From positions 1 to 35,307 of the forward strand of contig CAMEKS010000009.1 in assembly GCA_945921465.1 (NCBI GenBank): 35,307 nt of DNA, in the 5' to 3' direction. The translations under genes and the position numbers were made by a program. The stretch is from an uncultured Clostridia bacterium. Its GTDB lineage: Bacteria > Bacillota > Clostridia > Christensenellales > UBA1242. The notes under the pieces are model-generated. The model had not been told where the DNA came from. It did not search any database and worked only from the letters and a program-made list of their open reading frames with translations. Shown here in pieces: positions 24,912 to 33,244 of this stretch. Position 1 is the stretch's first letter; each line of letters opens with the position of its first letter.

Positions 24912-27596
24912 TTACTGATTATTATTGTTTAACATTTCTTTTATGTTATTAATTTCTTCGGTCAATAATGAAATATGCTTGTTAATTAAATTGTAGTTCT
25001 TCTCAAGGTCTGGTAAACGATTTTTGTTATTATTTAATACGACTTCACAAGACTTAATGCTTTCTTTCAAATCAGCAACTAATGCTTCATCCTCTTTAAT
25101 TTTTGCTAGTTTTTCGTCCGAAACTTTAGTATTCTTGACGCCAAATAGACTAACCTTTTGTTTTGCTATCTGCATTTCTTTTTTACTTAATTTTGCTTTA
25201 TCGCGCTCATATGCTTTTTTAATTCGAAGTAATGGTAAATATTCTTTATTAATAGATTTTAATTCTTTTTGCGCTTCTGTCAATTCAGCTTGGAATTTTT
25301 CTAATTTTAAGTCATATTCAGTTTTGATAATTACTGGCTTATGTACTTTTTTGGTCACTACAGGAGTTGTCTCTACTGTTTCTACTACAACTGTATCAGT
25401 AGGTACTGATTTTTCTTCTACAGTCGTTTTAGGTTCAGTTTTAGTTGTAGTTTCTACAACACGTCTTGTAGACTTCTTAGTATATTCAATAGTAGCATTA
25501 TTGTTGCTGCTTGCGTGTGCTACAGGGCCATTACTTAGATTGGATTGCTGCTTATTTAATTCTTGCAAACTCTTAGTTATTCTCTTTAATTTCTCGTTTT
25601 GACTACGAAGAGTTTCGTTATGAGCTTCCATTCTCTTCAATTCTGTATTTCTCTTAATTTGAGCATTTTCTTTCTCAATAATAGAAACGTTTTGAACAAT
25701 CTTAGTTAACTTTGCGCTCATTTTGCTTATATTTTGATATTTGCTTAAGTTATTATCTTCTGCTTTAACATCATTACGATTATATCTTTCTTTGTAAACC
25801 TTATAATCATTTTCACTTACTTTTAATTGTTTGGTAAGTAGTTTTAGATCGCTAGCCTGCGAAGAAGTATCTTGATTTAGATTCTTAAACTCATTAATTT
25901 CATTTTCTTTGTTTGTAATTAATGCTTTCAAGTCATCGATTTCACGATTTAATTTTGTCATTAGCGTGATCAATTCTTTATCTAATTCTTTTTCTAATAT
26001 CTTAATTGACGCTTCGTCTTCATCAATTTGATTTCGAATATCTGATATCTTCTTAGCATACTCTTCGGAATCTTCCTTGGTTGCATTGTTGACTAGTCTC
26101 TCTAGCTCTTTCTTTGCCTTTTCAATTTTCTTACGCAATTCAGAGATTTGCTTATCTATTTCGTCAATTCTATGCTCAATTGTCTCAATCTCTTTACGTT
26201 CATCTTCTCTTAATCTAGCTTGAACTAGTTCCAACTCCTGTTCTTTCTTATCCCAGGCTTTCTTCATTTCTTCTAATTCAATTATTTCGTTAGAATAATC
26301 TTTTTCAGTATTCTTCAATTGATATATTATTTGCTCTTTTTCTTCCATCTTCTTGATGAATTCTTCTAGATCCAAAGTTAATCTATCAATTTGCTTGTTG
26401 TTTTCTTCTTTTTGTTGTTCTTGAATGTTTTCTAGTTCTGATTGTTTGTCTTCTAATTCTTTCTTTAATTCTTTTAATTCATTAACAGAATTAGTAATAT
26501 CATTATTTTCCTTCTTTAATTCATCAATTTCTTTTTGTTTATCAGCTATTTCTTTTCTCGATTGTTCTAATTCTGCTATTAATGAATCAATATATTGCTG
26601 ATCGCCAATTCTATGATTCTCTTGAAGCTTATATATTTCTTCTTCCTTATCTGCTAATTTTAATTTAAGATCTCTCAACTCAATAGCTTCGTCAGAATAA
26701 TCCTTGTTTAATTGGCGCAACTTAGCAATTTCTTTTTCTTTTTTATCAATTTCATCTTTGTAGCCGTCTAGAGTATAAGTTAATTCTTCATACAATTTCT
26801 CATATTCTTTGATTTCTTTTTCTTTCTCGGCTTTTTGTATGCGTTGTTGCTCTAGCAATTCACTTTCTCTTAGTCTCCACTCACGCTTTAACTCATTAAT
26901 CTCACCATTGTTCTTGGTGTTTCTGTTCCTGTTGTTACGGTTTTTCTTGTTGTTTCTAGGATTTTTGTAATTTTCTTTGTATAACTGCTCTTTTAATTTA
27001 ACCAATTCTTTTCGTTCTTTCTCAAACATTTCTTTGGCTAAACGCAATTCTTCTATTTGCTTATCATAAGCAGCATCATCTATCTCTATTTTCTTCTTAT
27101 CATCCTTAGGTTCTTCTGTAACTGATATCTGAACTTCTTCTTTTTGCTCTTCTTTAACAGGCTCTTCTTTGACTTTAGACTGTTTTTCCTCGTTATAAAT
27201 TTTCATAGCTTCATCAGTTACTTCGTTTAAGATTTTATCGTAGTCAACAGCAATTTCTTCTTCATTTGGTTTTATAACGACTTCTTTATTTTGCAATTCT
27301 TTTTGTTCTTCTACAGCTTTGTCGAAGTCTACTTCAGAGTACTCTTCGTTGTTATACTCTTTTGTCTCAATCTTGGTTGAATTATTATCTTTGTCAGTAT
27401 GTACAATTATATCTTTGTACTCAGATTTATTTGAAGTCTTTTTAGCCGTTTTTTCTCCTCTATTGAAATATAGTCCTCTTGTGGGAGAAAATGCACTAAA
27501 TATAGCATCTATAATTAAAGACAACAAGAAAGCCCCTGCCATTATAATTAGGGAAATTACTATAATTTCTATTATGATATATAAAAATTCAGACAT
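24912..27596 (-). CDS. Large membrane-anchored coiled-coil protein with internal repeats, function unknown
   Basis: I do not recognise this 894-aa protein. One N-terminal membrane helix (about 5-30) is followed by an acidic region (60-170) and a basic Asn/Arg/Lys patch (210-230). A very long coiled coil spans about 235-680. A Thr/Val/Pro-rich linker (700-755) and a second short coiled coil (760-890) follow. Within the main coil, three related units repeat at exactly 67 residues: the Ile of KEI...L......DYS falls at 290, 357 and 424. No ATPase or enzymatic motif is visible. RNase Y- and EzrA-like scaffolds share the anchored-rod layout. The ATG has AGAGG 7 nt upstream. A cytoskeletal or scaffold role is only a guess. 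Confidence 0.75.
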   Translation of the reverse strand: MSEFLYIIIEIIVISLIIMAGAFLLSLIIDAIFSAFSPTRGLYFNRGEKTAKKTSNKSEYKDIIVHTDKDNNSTKIETKEYNNEEYSEVDFDKAVEEQKELQNKEVVIKPNEEEIAVDYDKILNEVTDEAMKIYNEEKQSKVKEEPVKEEQKEEVQISVTEEPKDDKKKIEIDDAAYDKQIEELRLAKEMFEKERKELVKLKEQLYKENYKNPRNNKKNRNNRNRNTKNNGEINELKREWRLRESELLEQQRIQKAEKEKEIKEYEKLYEELTYTLDGYKDEIDKKEKEIAKLRQLNKDYSDEAIELRDLKLKLADKEEEIYKLQENHRIGDQQYIDSLIAELEQSRKEIADKQKEIDELKKENNDITNSVNELKELKKELEDKQSELENIQEQQKEENNKQIDRLTLDLEEFIKKMEEKEQIIYQLKNTEKDYSNEIIELEEMKKAWDKKEQELELVQARLREDERKEIETIEHRIDEIDKQISELRKKIEKAKKELERLVNNATKEDSEEYAKKISDIRNQIDEDEASIKILEKELDKELITLMTKLNREIDDLKALITNKENEINEFKNLNQDTSSQASDLKLLTKQLKVSENDYKVYKERYNRNDVKAEDNNLSKYQNISKMSAKLTKIVQNVSIIEKENAQIKRNTELKRMEAHNETLRSQNEKLKRITKSLQELNKQQSNLSNGPVAHASSNNNATIEYTKKSTRRVVETTTKTEPKTTVEEKSVPTDTVVVETVETTPVVTKKVHKPVIIKTEYDLKLEKFQAELTEAQKELKSINKEYLPLLRIKKAYERDKAKLSKKEMQIAKQKVSLFGVKNTKVSDEKLAKIKEDEALVADLKESIKSCEVVLNNNKNRLPDLEKNYNLINKHISLLTEEINNIKEMLNNNNQ

Positions 27597-27628
27597 AGTT
27601 ATACCTCTATATTTTGATCATCGAGAGT

Positions 27629-27657
27629 ATTTTATCATTTTGTCAAGTGTTTGTCAA
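27629..27657 (-). promoter_or_regulatory. Promoter of the coiled-coil protein gene
   Basis: On the minus strand, TTGACA (27657-27652) and TAAAAT (27634-27629) are separated by 17 nt, about 32 nt before the start codon. A second TTGACA lies within the spacer. Confidence 0.8.
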
Positions 27658-27782
27658 TACTTATTTCAAATTAACATATAGGATAATATACAATATTTAA
27701 TTTGTTTTTTAATGATATTTTATGATATATACAGTAGAACGAAAATAATTAGTAATTCACTAATTTGTAATATTTCACAACG

Positions 27783-27847
27783 AATATTATCGGAAGCTAT
27801 ATACAATCTACCATTCGCGTACATTTGTATATAACTTCCGATATTAT
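27783..27847 (+). repeat. Inverted-repeat module linked to the cloverleaf repeat family
   Basis: AATATTATCGGAAG at the left is the reverse complement of the CTTCCGATAATAT flank of the hairpin modules. Together with TATATACAA / TTGTATATA it forms a long imperfect hairpin ending in CTTCCGATATTAT. The next module (27848) follows with no gap, as at 9191. Confidence 0.7.
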
Positions 27848-27926
27848 AATCTATGTGTAATTGGGCTATCGCCCAATATGCACAGCCGTGCATCCCAGCC
27901 GACTAGTGTCGTCTGACACATAGATT
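27848..27926 (+). repeat. 79-bp cloverleaf repeat module, best-preserved copy
   Basis: The outer stem is a perfect 11-bp inverted repeat, AATCTATGTGT / ACACATAGATT. Inside are three hairpins, each with a 4-nt loop: ATTGGGC-TATC-GCCCAAT, ATGCAC-AGCC-GTGCAT and CAGCCGAC-TAGT-GTCGTCTG (one mismatch). Linkers between stems are 1, 0, 2 and 0 nt. The result is a compact four-way junction as RNA or cruciform DNA. It is not a tRNA. Confidence 0.85.
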
Positions 27927-27954
27927 GTTTTCTTCGTCATATTATCTCAAGGTG

Positions 27955-28020
27955 TTTTACGACTACTTTGGATAATATTTCCTCGGCACAATCTATTACT
28001 GACTGCAGTGGATAGTATAT
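27955..28020 (+). repeat. Second copy of the ACTACTTT-containing repeat piece
   Basis: This segment shares GACTACTTT, GATAATATT and CAATCTAT with 3796-3862 in the same order and spacing. It joins two cloverleaf modules. The complementary arm is less well kept than in the copy at 3796. Confidence 0.5.
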
Positions 28021-28026
28021 ATTTAT

Positions 28027-28105
28027 TATCTACACAATATGGGGCTATCGCCCAATATGCACTATCGTGCATAGCAGCCGACTAGCGTCGTCTGACACAT
28101 AGATT
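28027..28105 (+). repeat. 79-bp cloverleaf repeat module, copy at 28027
   Basis: Its hairpins GGGC-TATC-GCCC, ATGCAC-TATC-GTGCAT and CAGCCGAC-TAGC-GTCGTCTG match the other copies. The right end ACACATAGATT is intact, while the left end has changed to TATCTACACAA, so only the outermost ATCTA/TAGAT pairs remain. Confidence 0.75.
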
Positions 28106-28169
28106 GAATTAACATTAGTTGCTGTCAAATATCCCTATGGGCTGCTTGATGACAACTTCCAATAATATA
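28102..28169 (+). repeat. Hairpin repeat module with conserved flanks, copy at 28102
   Basis: It is nearly identical to 9124-9190, differing at only a few positions (for example CATTAGTT for CATCAGTT, and TGTCAAAT for TGTTAAAT, which improves pairing with TTGA). It runs directly into the degV terminator. Confidence 0.8.
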
Positions 28170-28200
28170 AAAAAAGCCAAAAACTTTATTTTGGCTTTTT
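28169..28200 (-). terminator. Intrinsic terminator of degV
   Basis: AAAAAGCCAAAA (28171-28182) pairs with TTTTGGCTTTTT (28189-28200) around a 6-nt loop, with a T-run on the minus strand. It lies 35 nt past the degV stop. Confidence 0.85.
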
Positions 28201-28235
28201 AACTTGTACAATTAGAAAAAGAATGTTTTTTATTA

Positions 28236-29099
28236 TTATTTTTTACCATGGAATGCTATTCCTACAGTTCCTGGACCACAATGTGTACCTACAGTAGGAC
28301 CTATATCTTGCAACCAAATTTCAGCATCCTTTCCGATTAATTCTTCTATTTTACTCTTTACAAATAATGCATCGTCTAAGCAATCAGAATGCAATATTCC
28401 GATAGGATAATCTGCAGTATTTTGTCCTTTCTCTTTGAATATATTAACTAGTTCTAACAGAGATTTCTTTCTGCCATTAACCTTGTTACAGTTAATTATT
28501 TTGCCTTCTTCAGTAATTTTAAGAACAGGCTTAATTCCTAGAAGAGTGCCTATAGTAGCAGCAACTGCGGATATTCTACCGCCACGTTTTAGGTGCATTA
28601 GGTCATCAACAATAAAATATTCGCTAAAATTGTCTCTATTGTCTTCAACAAATTTAATTATTTCATCATCAGTAGCACCTTTCTTATATTCTAGTGCAGC
28701 CAAATATGCTAATATACCGGCGCCAAGCGAAATATTTTTTGTATCAACATACTTAATACTTCTATCTGGGTAAGTAGTTTTTAGAGTAGCGATAGCCTTG
28801 TCTAATTGAGCAAAAGTTCCACTCATTTGATTAGAAAAAGTGACATATATAATATCGTTTCCTTGCTCAAGAAATGGGTTAAAAATGTCAATATAATTTT
28901 GCTCATTTAATGCCGAAGTAATAGGGATAGAACCTTGTCTAATCTTATCGTAAAACTCTTTGAAATTAGTATTCTTGCCTAAATCATAATAATATTCTTT
29001 GTCATCTATTGTATAAGGCATACTGATATATTCTATGCCTAATTTTTCTACCTTGTCATACCATAATTCACTATTACTATCTATAAAAAATACACTCAT
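28236..29099 (-). CDS. DegV family fatty-acid-binding protein
   Basis: DegV/FakB-type proteins bind a fatty acid and, with the kinase FakA, feed exogenous fatty acids into phospholipid synthesis. The 287-aa length, FIDSNSEL near the N-terminus, PITSALNEQNY (the PTSQPS-like loop), TFSNQMSGTF, VDTKNISLGAG, DDLMHLKRGGRIS and the C-terminal PTVGTHCGPGTVGIAF all fit the family. LKRGGRIS followed by LLGIKPVLKI is especially typical. The ATG has AAGG about 7 nt upstream. It is a single gene between the repeat cluster and lysS. Several paralogues usually exist in one genome, so the lipid bound cannot be named. No fakA is in the window. Confidence 0.93.
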   Translation of the reverse strand: MSVFFIDSNSELWYDKVEKLGIEYISMPYTIDDKEYYYDLGKNTNFKEFYDKIRQGSIPITSALNEQNYIDIFNPFLEQGNDIIYVTFSNQMSGTFAQLDKAIATLKTTYPDRSIKYVDTKNISLGAGILAYLAALEYKKGATDDEIIKFVEDNRDNFSEYFIVDDLMHLKRGGRISAVAATIGTLLGIKPVLKITEEGKIINCNKVNGRKKSLLELVNIFKEKGQNTADYPIGILHSDCLDDALFVKSKIEELIGKDAEIWLQDIGPTVGTHCGPGTVGIAFHGKK

Positions 29100-29256
29100 A
29101 ATCTACCTTCTTAATTAAACTGTTATTATATAATTTATTGTTATGTTTTGCTAAATTTATACGAAATACACTGTTTCACAACGTTACTCTGATATGATTA
29201 TAAAACAAATATAATTAATAACCAAACAAATATTAACTTATGCAAAAATAATTAAC

Positions 29257-29300
29257 AAAAAATGATAAATGCTATGTCTGTTTTACACTTATCATTTTTT
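29257..29300 (-). terminator. Intrinsic terminator of lysS
   Basis: AAAAAATGATAA (29257-29268) pairs with TTATCATTTTTT (29289-29300), and a TG/CA pair lies beyond one mismatch. The T-run is on the minus strand, about 90 nt after the lysS stop. Confidence 0.7.
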
Positions 29301-29392
29301 TATAATATTAAATTATCAATATACTTTTGACTATAATAGATTCTAATGTTTATTGAATTATAACACTACTCGATTTTTTTTTGGTATAAACA

Positions 29393-30871
29393 CTATTTCA
29401 TAATTGGAAACAAAACAACATCTCTAACACTTGGCTGTTGATATAACGCAACCATTAATCTGTCTATTCCCATTCCTAGACCAGACATAGGTGGCATACC
29501 ATGTTCCATAGCATCCAAGAAATCTTCATCTATATCCATAGCTTCCTCGTCACCCATAGCTTTTGCTTTGGCTTGTTCTTCTAGCGTTTGCCTTTGTATG
29601 ATTGGGTCTACCAATTCGGAATATGCCTTGCATAATTCTTCGCCATTAATCAAGAATTGGAACATTTCTATCGTTCTTGGGTCATCATCACTTCGCCTTG
29701 CAAGAGGGACAAGAGATGCTGGATAATTGTACAAAAATGTTGGCTCAATTATCTCAGGGCGAATTTTGCGTTTGTAGATATAATCTATTACTGCCCCACA
29801 TGTCTTAAGAAGGTTGATTTCGTCAGCATCGAACATTTTAGTATTTAATACTTGATTTTTAAGTTCTTTTACATCTTGGTAGTCTAATACATTGAACCCA
29901 AGAATCTTGTTAATAGTTGCTGTATAATCTACTCTTTCGAATTCTTTGTCTAGAGAGAATGCTTTGCCACCTATAACAATTTCTTGCTTACCTAACATAT
30001 ATTGAGTGGCTTCTCTAATAAACTTAGTAAAAAATTTGATATTATCTTCAAAATTCCAATAACTTGCATACCACTCTACTTGAGTAAATTCTTGCAAATG
30101 CGAAGCATCCATACCTTCATTTCGGAAGCATTTTGCTACTTCAAATACCCTTGGGAAACCGCCAGCCACTACTTGTTTTAGATACACCTCTGGGGCAATT
30201 CTTAAATTACACATTTTGTCTAAAGCATTGTGTTTGGTGAAGAAAGGCTTGGCAGAGGCACCACATACAGCACCTTGCAATATAGGAGTCTCTACTTCTA
30301 CGAATCCGTTATCTTCTAAGAAATGTCTTATAAATGATACTAACCTACTACGTCCCAAAAGAACTTGTCTTGTTTCATCATTCATAACTAAATCCAAATA
30401 TCTTTGTCGATATCTGGCTTCTATGTCAGTTAGTCCGTGATACTTTTCAGGAAGTGGCAACATGGCTTTGCTTAACAATTGATAATCCAAAGCCTTGATT
30501 GTCAACTCTCCTGTCTGAGTCTCATACAATTCTCCATTTATGCCAATATAATCACCTATATCTATATATGTCTTAAAAAACTTAAATTTATCAAGTTCAA
30601 TTTCATTTACGCTTAAGCTAATCTGAATCTTGGCGTAAACATCGCTAATTTGTACGAACATAAATTTGCCAAACACTCTGCGAAAAGTCATACGACCAGC
30701 CACTCTGATTTTAGAGCCCAAATCCATTGTACGTGCTTGTTGAATAGAACAATCAGCATCAAACTTATCTGCATAAGGATTGATACCATTTTCTTTTAAT
30801 AAATTAATTTTGTTCATCCTAATATCTGTTTCTTTAGTTAAATTTTGACTAGGATTTTCTGGTAAAGCCAT
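29393..30871 (-). CDS. lysS: Lysyl-tRNA synthetase, class II
   Basis: LysRS attaches lysine to tRNA-Lys. An N-terminal OB-fold anticodon-binding domain (about 55-140) has VAGRMTFRRVFGKFMFVQISD. The class II catalytic core follows: motif 1 around RQRYLDLVMN and FVEVETPIL, motif 2 as FRNEGMDASHLQEFTQVEWY, and motif 3 as GLGMGIDRLMVAL. The length of 492 aa is standard. GGAG lies about 10 nt before the ATG. The upstream 195 nt show no T-box specifier or antiterminator, so its control is not evident. It lies between degV and the slt/gpr genes on the same strand, with a terminator after it. Confidence 0.97.
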   Translation of the reverse strand: MALPENPSQNLTKETDIRMNKINLLKENGINPYADKFDADCSIQQARTMDLGSKIRVAGRMTFRRVFGKFMFVQISDVYAKIQISLSVNEIELDKFKFFKTYIDIGDYIGINGELYETQTGELTIKALDYQLLSKAMLPLPEKYHGLTDIEARYRQRYLDLVMNDETRQVLLGRSRLVSFIRHFLEDNGFVEVETPILQGAVCGASAKPFFTKHNALDKMCNLRIAPEVYLKQVVAGGFPRVFEVAKCFRNEGMDASHLQEFTQVEWYASYWNFEDNIKFFTKFIREATQYMLGKQEIVIGGKAFSLDKEFERVDYTATINKILGFNVLDYQDVKELKNQVLNTKMFDADEINLLKTCGAVIDYIYKRKIRPEIIEPTFLYNYPASLVPLARRSDDDPRTIEMFQFLINGEELCKAYSELVDPIIQRQTLEEQAKAKAMGDEEAMDIDEDFLDAMEHGMPPMSGLGMGIDRLMVALYQQPSVRDVVLFPIMK

Positions 30872-31066
30872 ACTTAGTATTCTCCATTATTAATAATTTT
30901 CAGTTATGTTTAGTTGTTACTGATACACTATCTTGTTTTATAGTTAATAAAAAATACAGCAACATACATATCAATAACTAATCAGCGCAATACTATTATA
31001 ATTGTTGCACCATAATACATAACATTGTAATGGATATTTAGGCAAAAGTCAACTTTATTCGCTTTT

Positions 31067-31642
31067 TTATTTTATTTTACCCCATTTGTAATATAGATTA
31101 TAGATTGCTAATGCTTTGTTGATTTTGTTAATATATTCTTCTGTTTCTTCAAACGGAATATTGCATAATCTGCTGTTGTTATCTAAATAATCAGGATTCT
31201 GTATCCAAGTATTGACGTTGCCAAGTCCAGCGTTGTATGCGCAAAGGGCATAAAATAAATCTCCCTTGTAGTAATCTATTAAGTATCGCACATATTTGCA
31301 ACCGCATTTGATATTGATTTCGGGTATTAACAAATTTGCGTCAGTTATAGTATCATTCATCATATCTTGCGCAGTTTCCAATTTGATTTGCATTAAGCCT
31401 ATTGCATTAGCGTTAGAAATTACATCCTCTCTATAGCCAGATTCCACTGCTATAATAGAATATATCAATCTTGTATCAAGGTTGTTTTCTTCAGCGAATT
31501 GTTCTATATAATCGGAGTATTTAATGGGATATACAACAAATAATTGCGAGTACCCAATCAGAATTATACTCGCAAGACCAAGTATAGTTATCATACTATA
31601 TATCATAATTTTTCTAAATGTACTTGTTTTTATGTCTTTCAT
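31067..31642 (-). CDS. Membrane-anchored soluble lytic transglycosylase (SLT domain)
   Basis: This peptidoglycan-cleaving enzyme has an N-terminal membrane anchor (about 12-34) and an SLT/GH23 domain. The catalytic Glu lies in IIAVESGYRED. ANAIGLMQIKLETA and CAYNAGLGNVNTW are the other family motifs. At 191 aa it matches the small YjbJ/CwlQ-like lytic transglycosylases of Bacillota. The ATG at 31642 is preferred over a GTG 6 nt upstream; the ribosome site is weak for both. It follows gpr by about 33 nt on the same strand and is probably cotranscribed, which suggests a link to spore formation or germination, though not proof of one. Confidence 0.9.
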   Translation of the reverse strand: MKDIKTSTFRKIMIYSMITILGLASIILIGYSQLFVVYPIKYSDYIEQFAEENNLDTRLIYSIIAVESGYREDVISNANAIGLMQIKLETAQDMMNDTITDANLLIPEINIKCGCKYVRYLIDYYKGDLFYALCAYNAGLGNVNTWIQNPDYLDNNSRLCNIPFEETEEYINKINKALAIYNLYYKWGKIK

Positions 31643-31675
31643 ATACACTAGTTATATATATTCCTAATTGCAAAA

Positions 31676-32539
31676 CTATAGACGCTCTATACCAATTAAT
31701 GTCTTATTAATTGCCCTAGCAATAACTCTAGACAACGATGTAACCACCTCAGATATATCGCTATATGTTACCACCAAGTTAGGATCGATGTCGCACATAT
31801 TTTTACAAAATGTCTTAGCATATATCATCAGTGGAATACCGATGGTTATAACATCACACCCAATGGTATTGCGTGAGATTTTGGACCTAACATTATTGAC
31901 GCCAGCACCAGGTGTAATACCGGCATTTGTTATTTGAATTGATTTACCTAAACGCTTAGGAGAACTAGCACACAGCGAATCAATTACAATTACGCATTTT
32001 GGCTTTAATAATTTAGCGATACTACTTATTGTGTCAGAAGTTTCAATGCCAGTCCTGCCCATTACAGATGGAGAAAATACAGAAATCTTTGGCTTGCCAT
32101 CTAACAGTATAAGATTACGAGTCACAATAATTTGGTCGCAAACCATATTTCCTAAACTGTCAGATTCTATTTTGTCATTACCTAATCCAACCACTAAAAC
32201 AGTATCTCTATCTGATAATGCTGGTAACAAATCTATAAGTAACTCTTGTATTAATGTAATATATTTATTTTTTGTAACATCACTGACATCTCGAATATCA
32301 TTAATTGTAAGGATATGATATATACCACGCATTTTACCATAGTCTAGTTCTTCTTGTTTAGTCGAAATTACAAAAGAATCAATATGATATTCCTTGCCAT
32401 GCCTATTATAATTAATCAATGAAGAATTAGCATCGGATTCTATATTATGCTTTTCTATTATTTCGCTAAGTATGTCAGAGTAATTGTTGTAACAATTTAT
32501 ATTATTTTTTAGATTATTATTTTGTTTTGATTCATTCAT
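31676..32539 (-). CDS. gpr: Spore germination protease Gpr
   Basis: Gpr degrades small acid-soluble spore proteins when spores germinate, so this gene marks the organism as a probable spore former. Family segments seen are VVGLGNDKIESDSLGN, MGRTGIETSDTISSIAK, KPKCVIVIDSLCASSPKRLGKS, IQITNAGITPGAGVNN and DVITIGIPLMIYA. The Asp residues in GIETSD and VIDSL lie where the A25 family places its acidic residues. The 287 aa length is shorter than the roughly 370 aa Bacillus protein; the missing part is mainly at the C-terminus. It is upstream of the lytic transglycosylase and divergent from rpsT, an arrangement common in Clostridia. Confidence 0.93.
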   Translation of the reverse strand: MNESKQNNNLKNNINCYNNYSDILSEIIEKHNIESDANSSLINYNRHGKEYHIDSFVISTKQEELDYGKMRGIYHILTINDIRDVSDVTKNKYITLIQELLIDLLPALSDRDTVLVVGLGNDKIESDSLGNMVCDQIIVTRNLILLDGKPKISVFSPSVMGRTGIETSDTISSIAKLLKPKCVIVIDSLCASSPKRLGKSIQITNAGITPGAGVNNVRSKISRNTIGCDVITIGIPLMIYAKTFCKNMCDIDPNLVVTYSDISEVVTSLSRVIARAINKTLIGIERL

Positions 32540-32604
32540 ACTTAATTGTTAGTCAAAATTATAGCAATTAAACTTAGTTTTTTTAATAAAATAATAAAAT
32601 AGCC

Positions 32605-32633
32605 TTGCTTTTATGTAATTAATATGCTAAAAT
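32605..32633 (+). promoter_or_regulatory. rpsT promoter (extended -10)
   Basis: TTGCTT (32605-32610) and TAAAAT (32628-32633) are separated by 17 nt. TGC directly before the -10 makes it an extended -10 promoter. It lies about 45 nt before the rpsT start. Confidence 0.75.
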
Positions 32634-32678
32634 AGTTTCGATTTTGAAAAAGGATAAATAAATATAAGGAGAAATACT

Positions 32679-33077
32679 GTGGCAAATATTAAATCAGCTA
32701 AAAAAAGAATCAACACAATTGCTAGAAGAAGAGACGAGAATAGATTGGTAAGAAGTACTCTTAGAACTCAAATTAAGAAATATAAGAAGACTTTGGATGC
32801 CAAGGATTTGACTGCTGCTGAGGCTAGCTTAAGAGAGACTATTAGCCTAATAGATAGTGCTAGAGCAAAAGGTGTTTTGCATAAGAACAATGCTGCTAAC
32901 AAAGTTGCTAGATTATCTTCTGCTTTGAATAAATTGAAGAAAGAGTTGGAGACTACTCCTGTTCAAGAGACAAAAGAAGAAGTTAAGGCAGAGGCTGTAG
33001 TTGCAGAGGTAGTAGAGGAAGAGAAGAAGCCTGTTAAGAGAACTAGAAAAACTACTAAGACAACTGAAGAAAAATAG
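32679..33077 (+). CDS. rpsT: 30S ribosomal protein S20 with a charged C-terminal extension
   Basis: S20 binds 16S rRNA early in small-subunit assembly. The first ~89 residues are a normal S20: MANIKSAKKRINTIARR, then helices ending ANKVARLSSALNKLKKE. About 43 extra residues follow, rich in Glu, Val, Lys and Thr and ending in a basic RTRKTTKTTEEK. S20 is usually 85-90 aa. The start is GTG with a perfect AAGGAG 7 nt upstream. It has its own extended -10 promoter and terminator and is divergent from gpr. No frameshift is needed to explain the tail, which appears to be a true extension. Confidence 0.95.
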   Translation: MANIKSAKKRINTIARRRDENRLVRSTLRTQIKKYKKTLDAKDLTAAEASLRETISLIDSARAKGVLHKNNAANKVARLSSALNKLKKELETTPVQETKEEVKAEAVVAEVVEEEKKPVKRTRKTTKTTEEK

Positions 33078-33086
33078 TTATTATAG

Positions 33087-33118
33087 AAATCGTCTATCAC
33101 AATTGAGACGATTTTTTT
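33087..33118 (+). terminator. Intrinsic terminator of rpsT
   Basis: AAATCGTCT (33087-33095) pairs with AGACGATTT (33106-33114) around a 10-nt loop, followed by a T-run. It lies 9 nt after the stop codon. Confidence 0.92.
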
Positions 33119-33189
33119 GTTGTATATTTGTTGTTTGTGACATAAATATTATCAGGCTTAATACTTCATTATATAAAGAAGAGTTAATT

Positions 33190-33237
33190 AAAAAAAACTA
33201 TATCTCAAAGTCATTTAGTAACTTTTTGATATAGTTT
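33190..33237 (-). terminator. Terminator of the queA-tgt-yajC gene group
   Basis: AAACTATATC (33195-33204) pairs with GATATAGTTT (33228-33237), with AAAGT/ACTTT inside. A T-run follows on the minus strand. It lies 7 nt past the yajC stop. Confidence 0.85.
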
Positions 33238-33244
33238 ATTTTTA

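Noticed and set aside
25024..25602. A 192-aa plus-strand reading frame inside the coiled-coil gene
   Set aside because: It is antisense to a long, well-supported coding region, has no ribosome site, and its composition mirrors the Glu/Lys-rich coil on the other strand.
27848..27926. A tRNA gene, because of the cloverleaf fold
   Set aside because: All three loops have 4 nt. There is no 7-nt anticodon loop, no T-arm GTTCRA and no CCA. The outer stem is 11 bp.
27783..28169. CRISPR array from repeated blocks
   Set aside because: The repeats are self-complementary modules of different kinds with no regular spacers, and there are no cas genes in the window.
30872..31066. T-box leader for lysS
   Set aside because: No specifier hairpin, TGGnACC-type antiterminator bulge or terminator was found in the 195 nt upstream.
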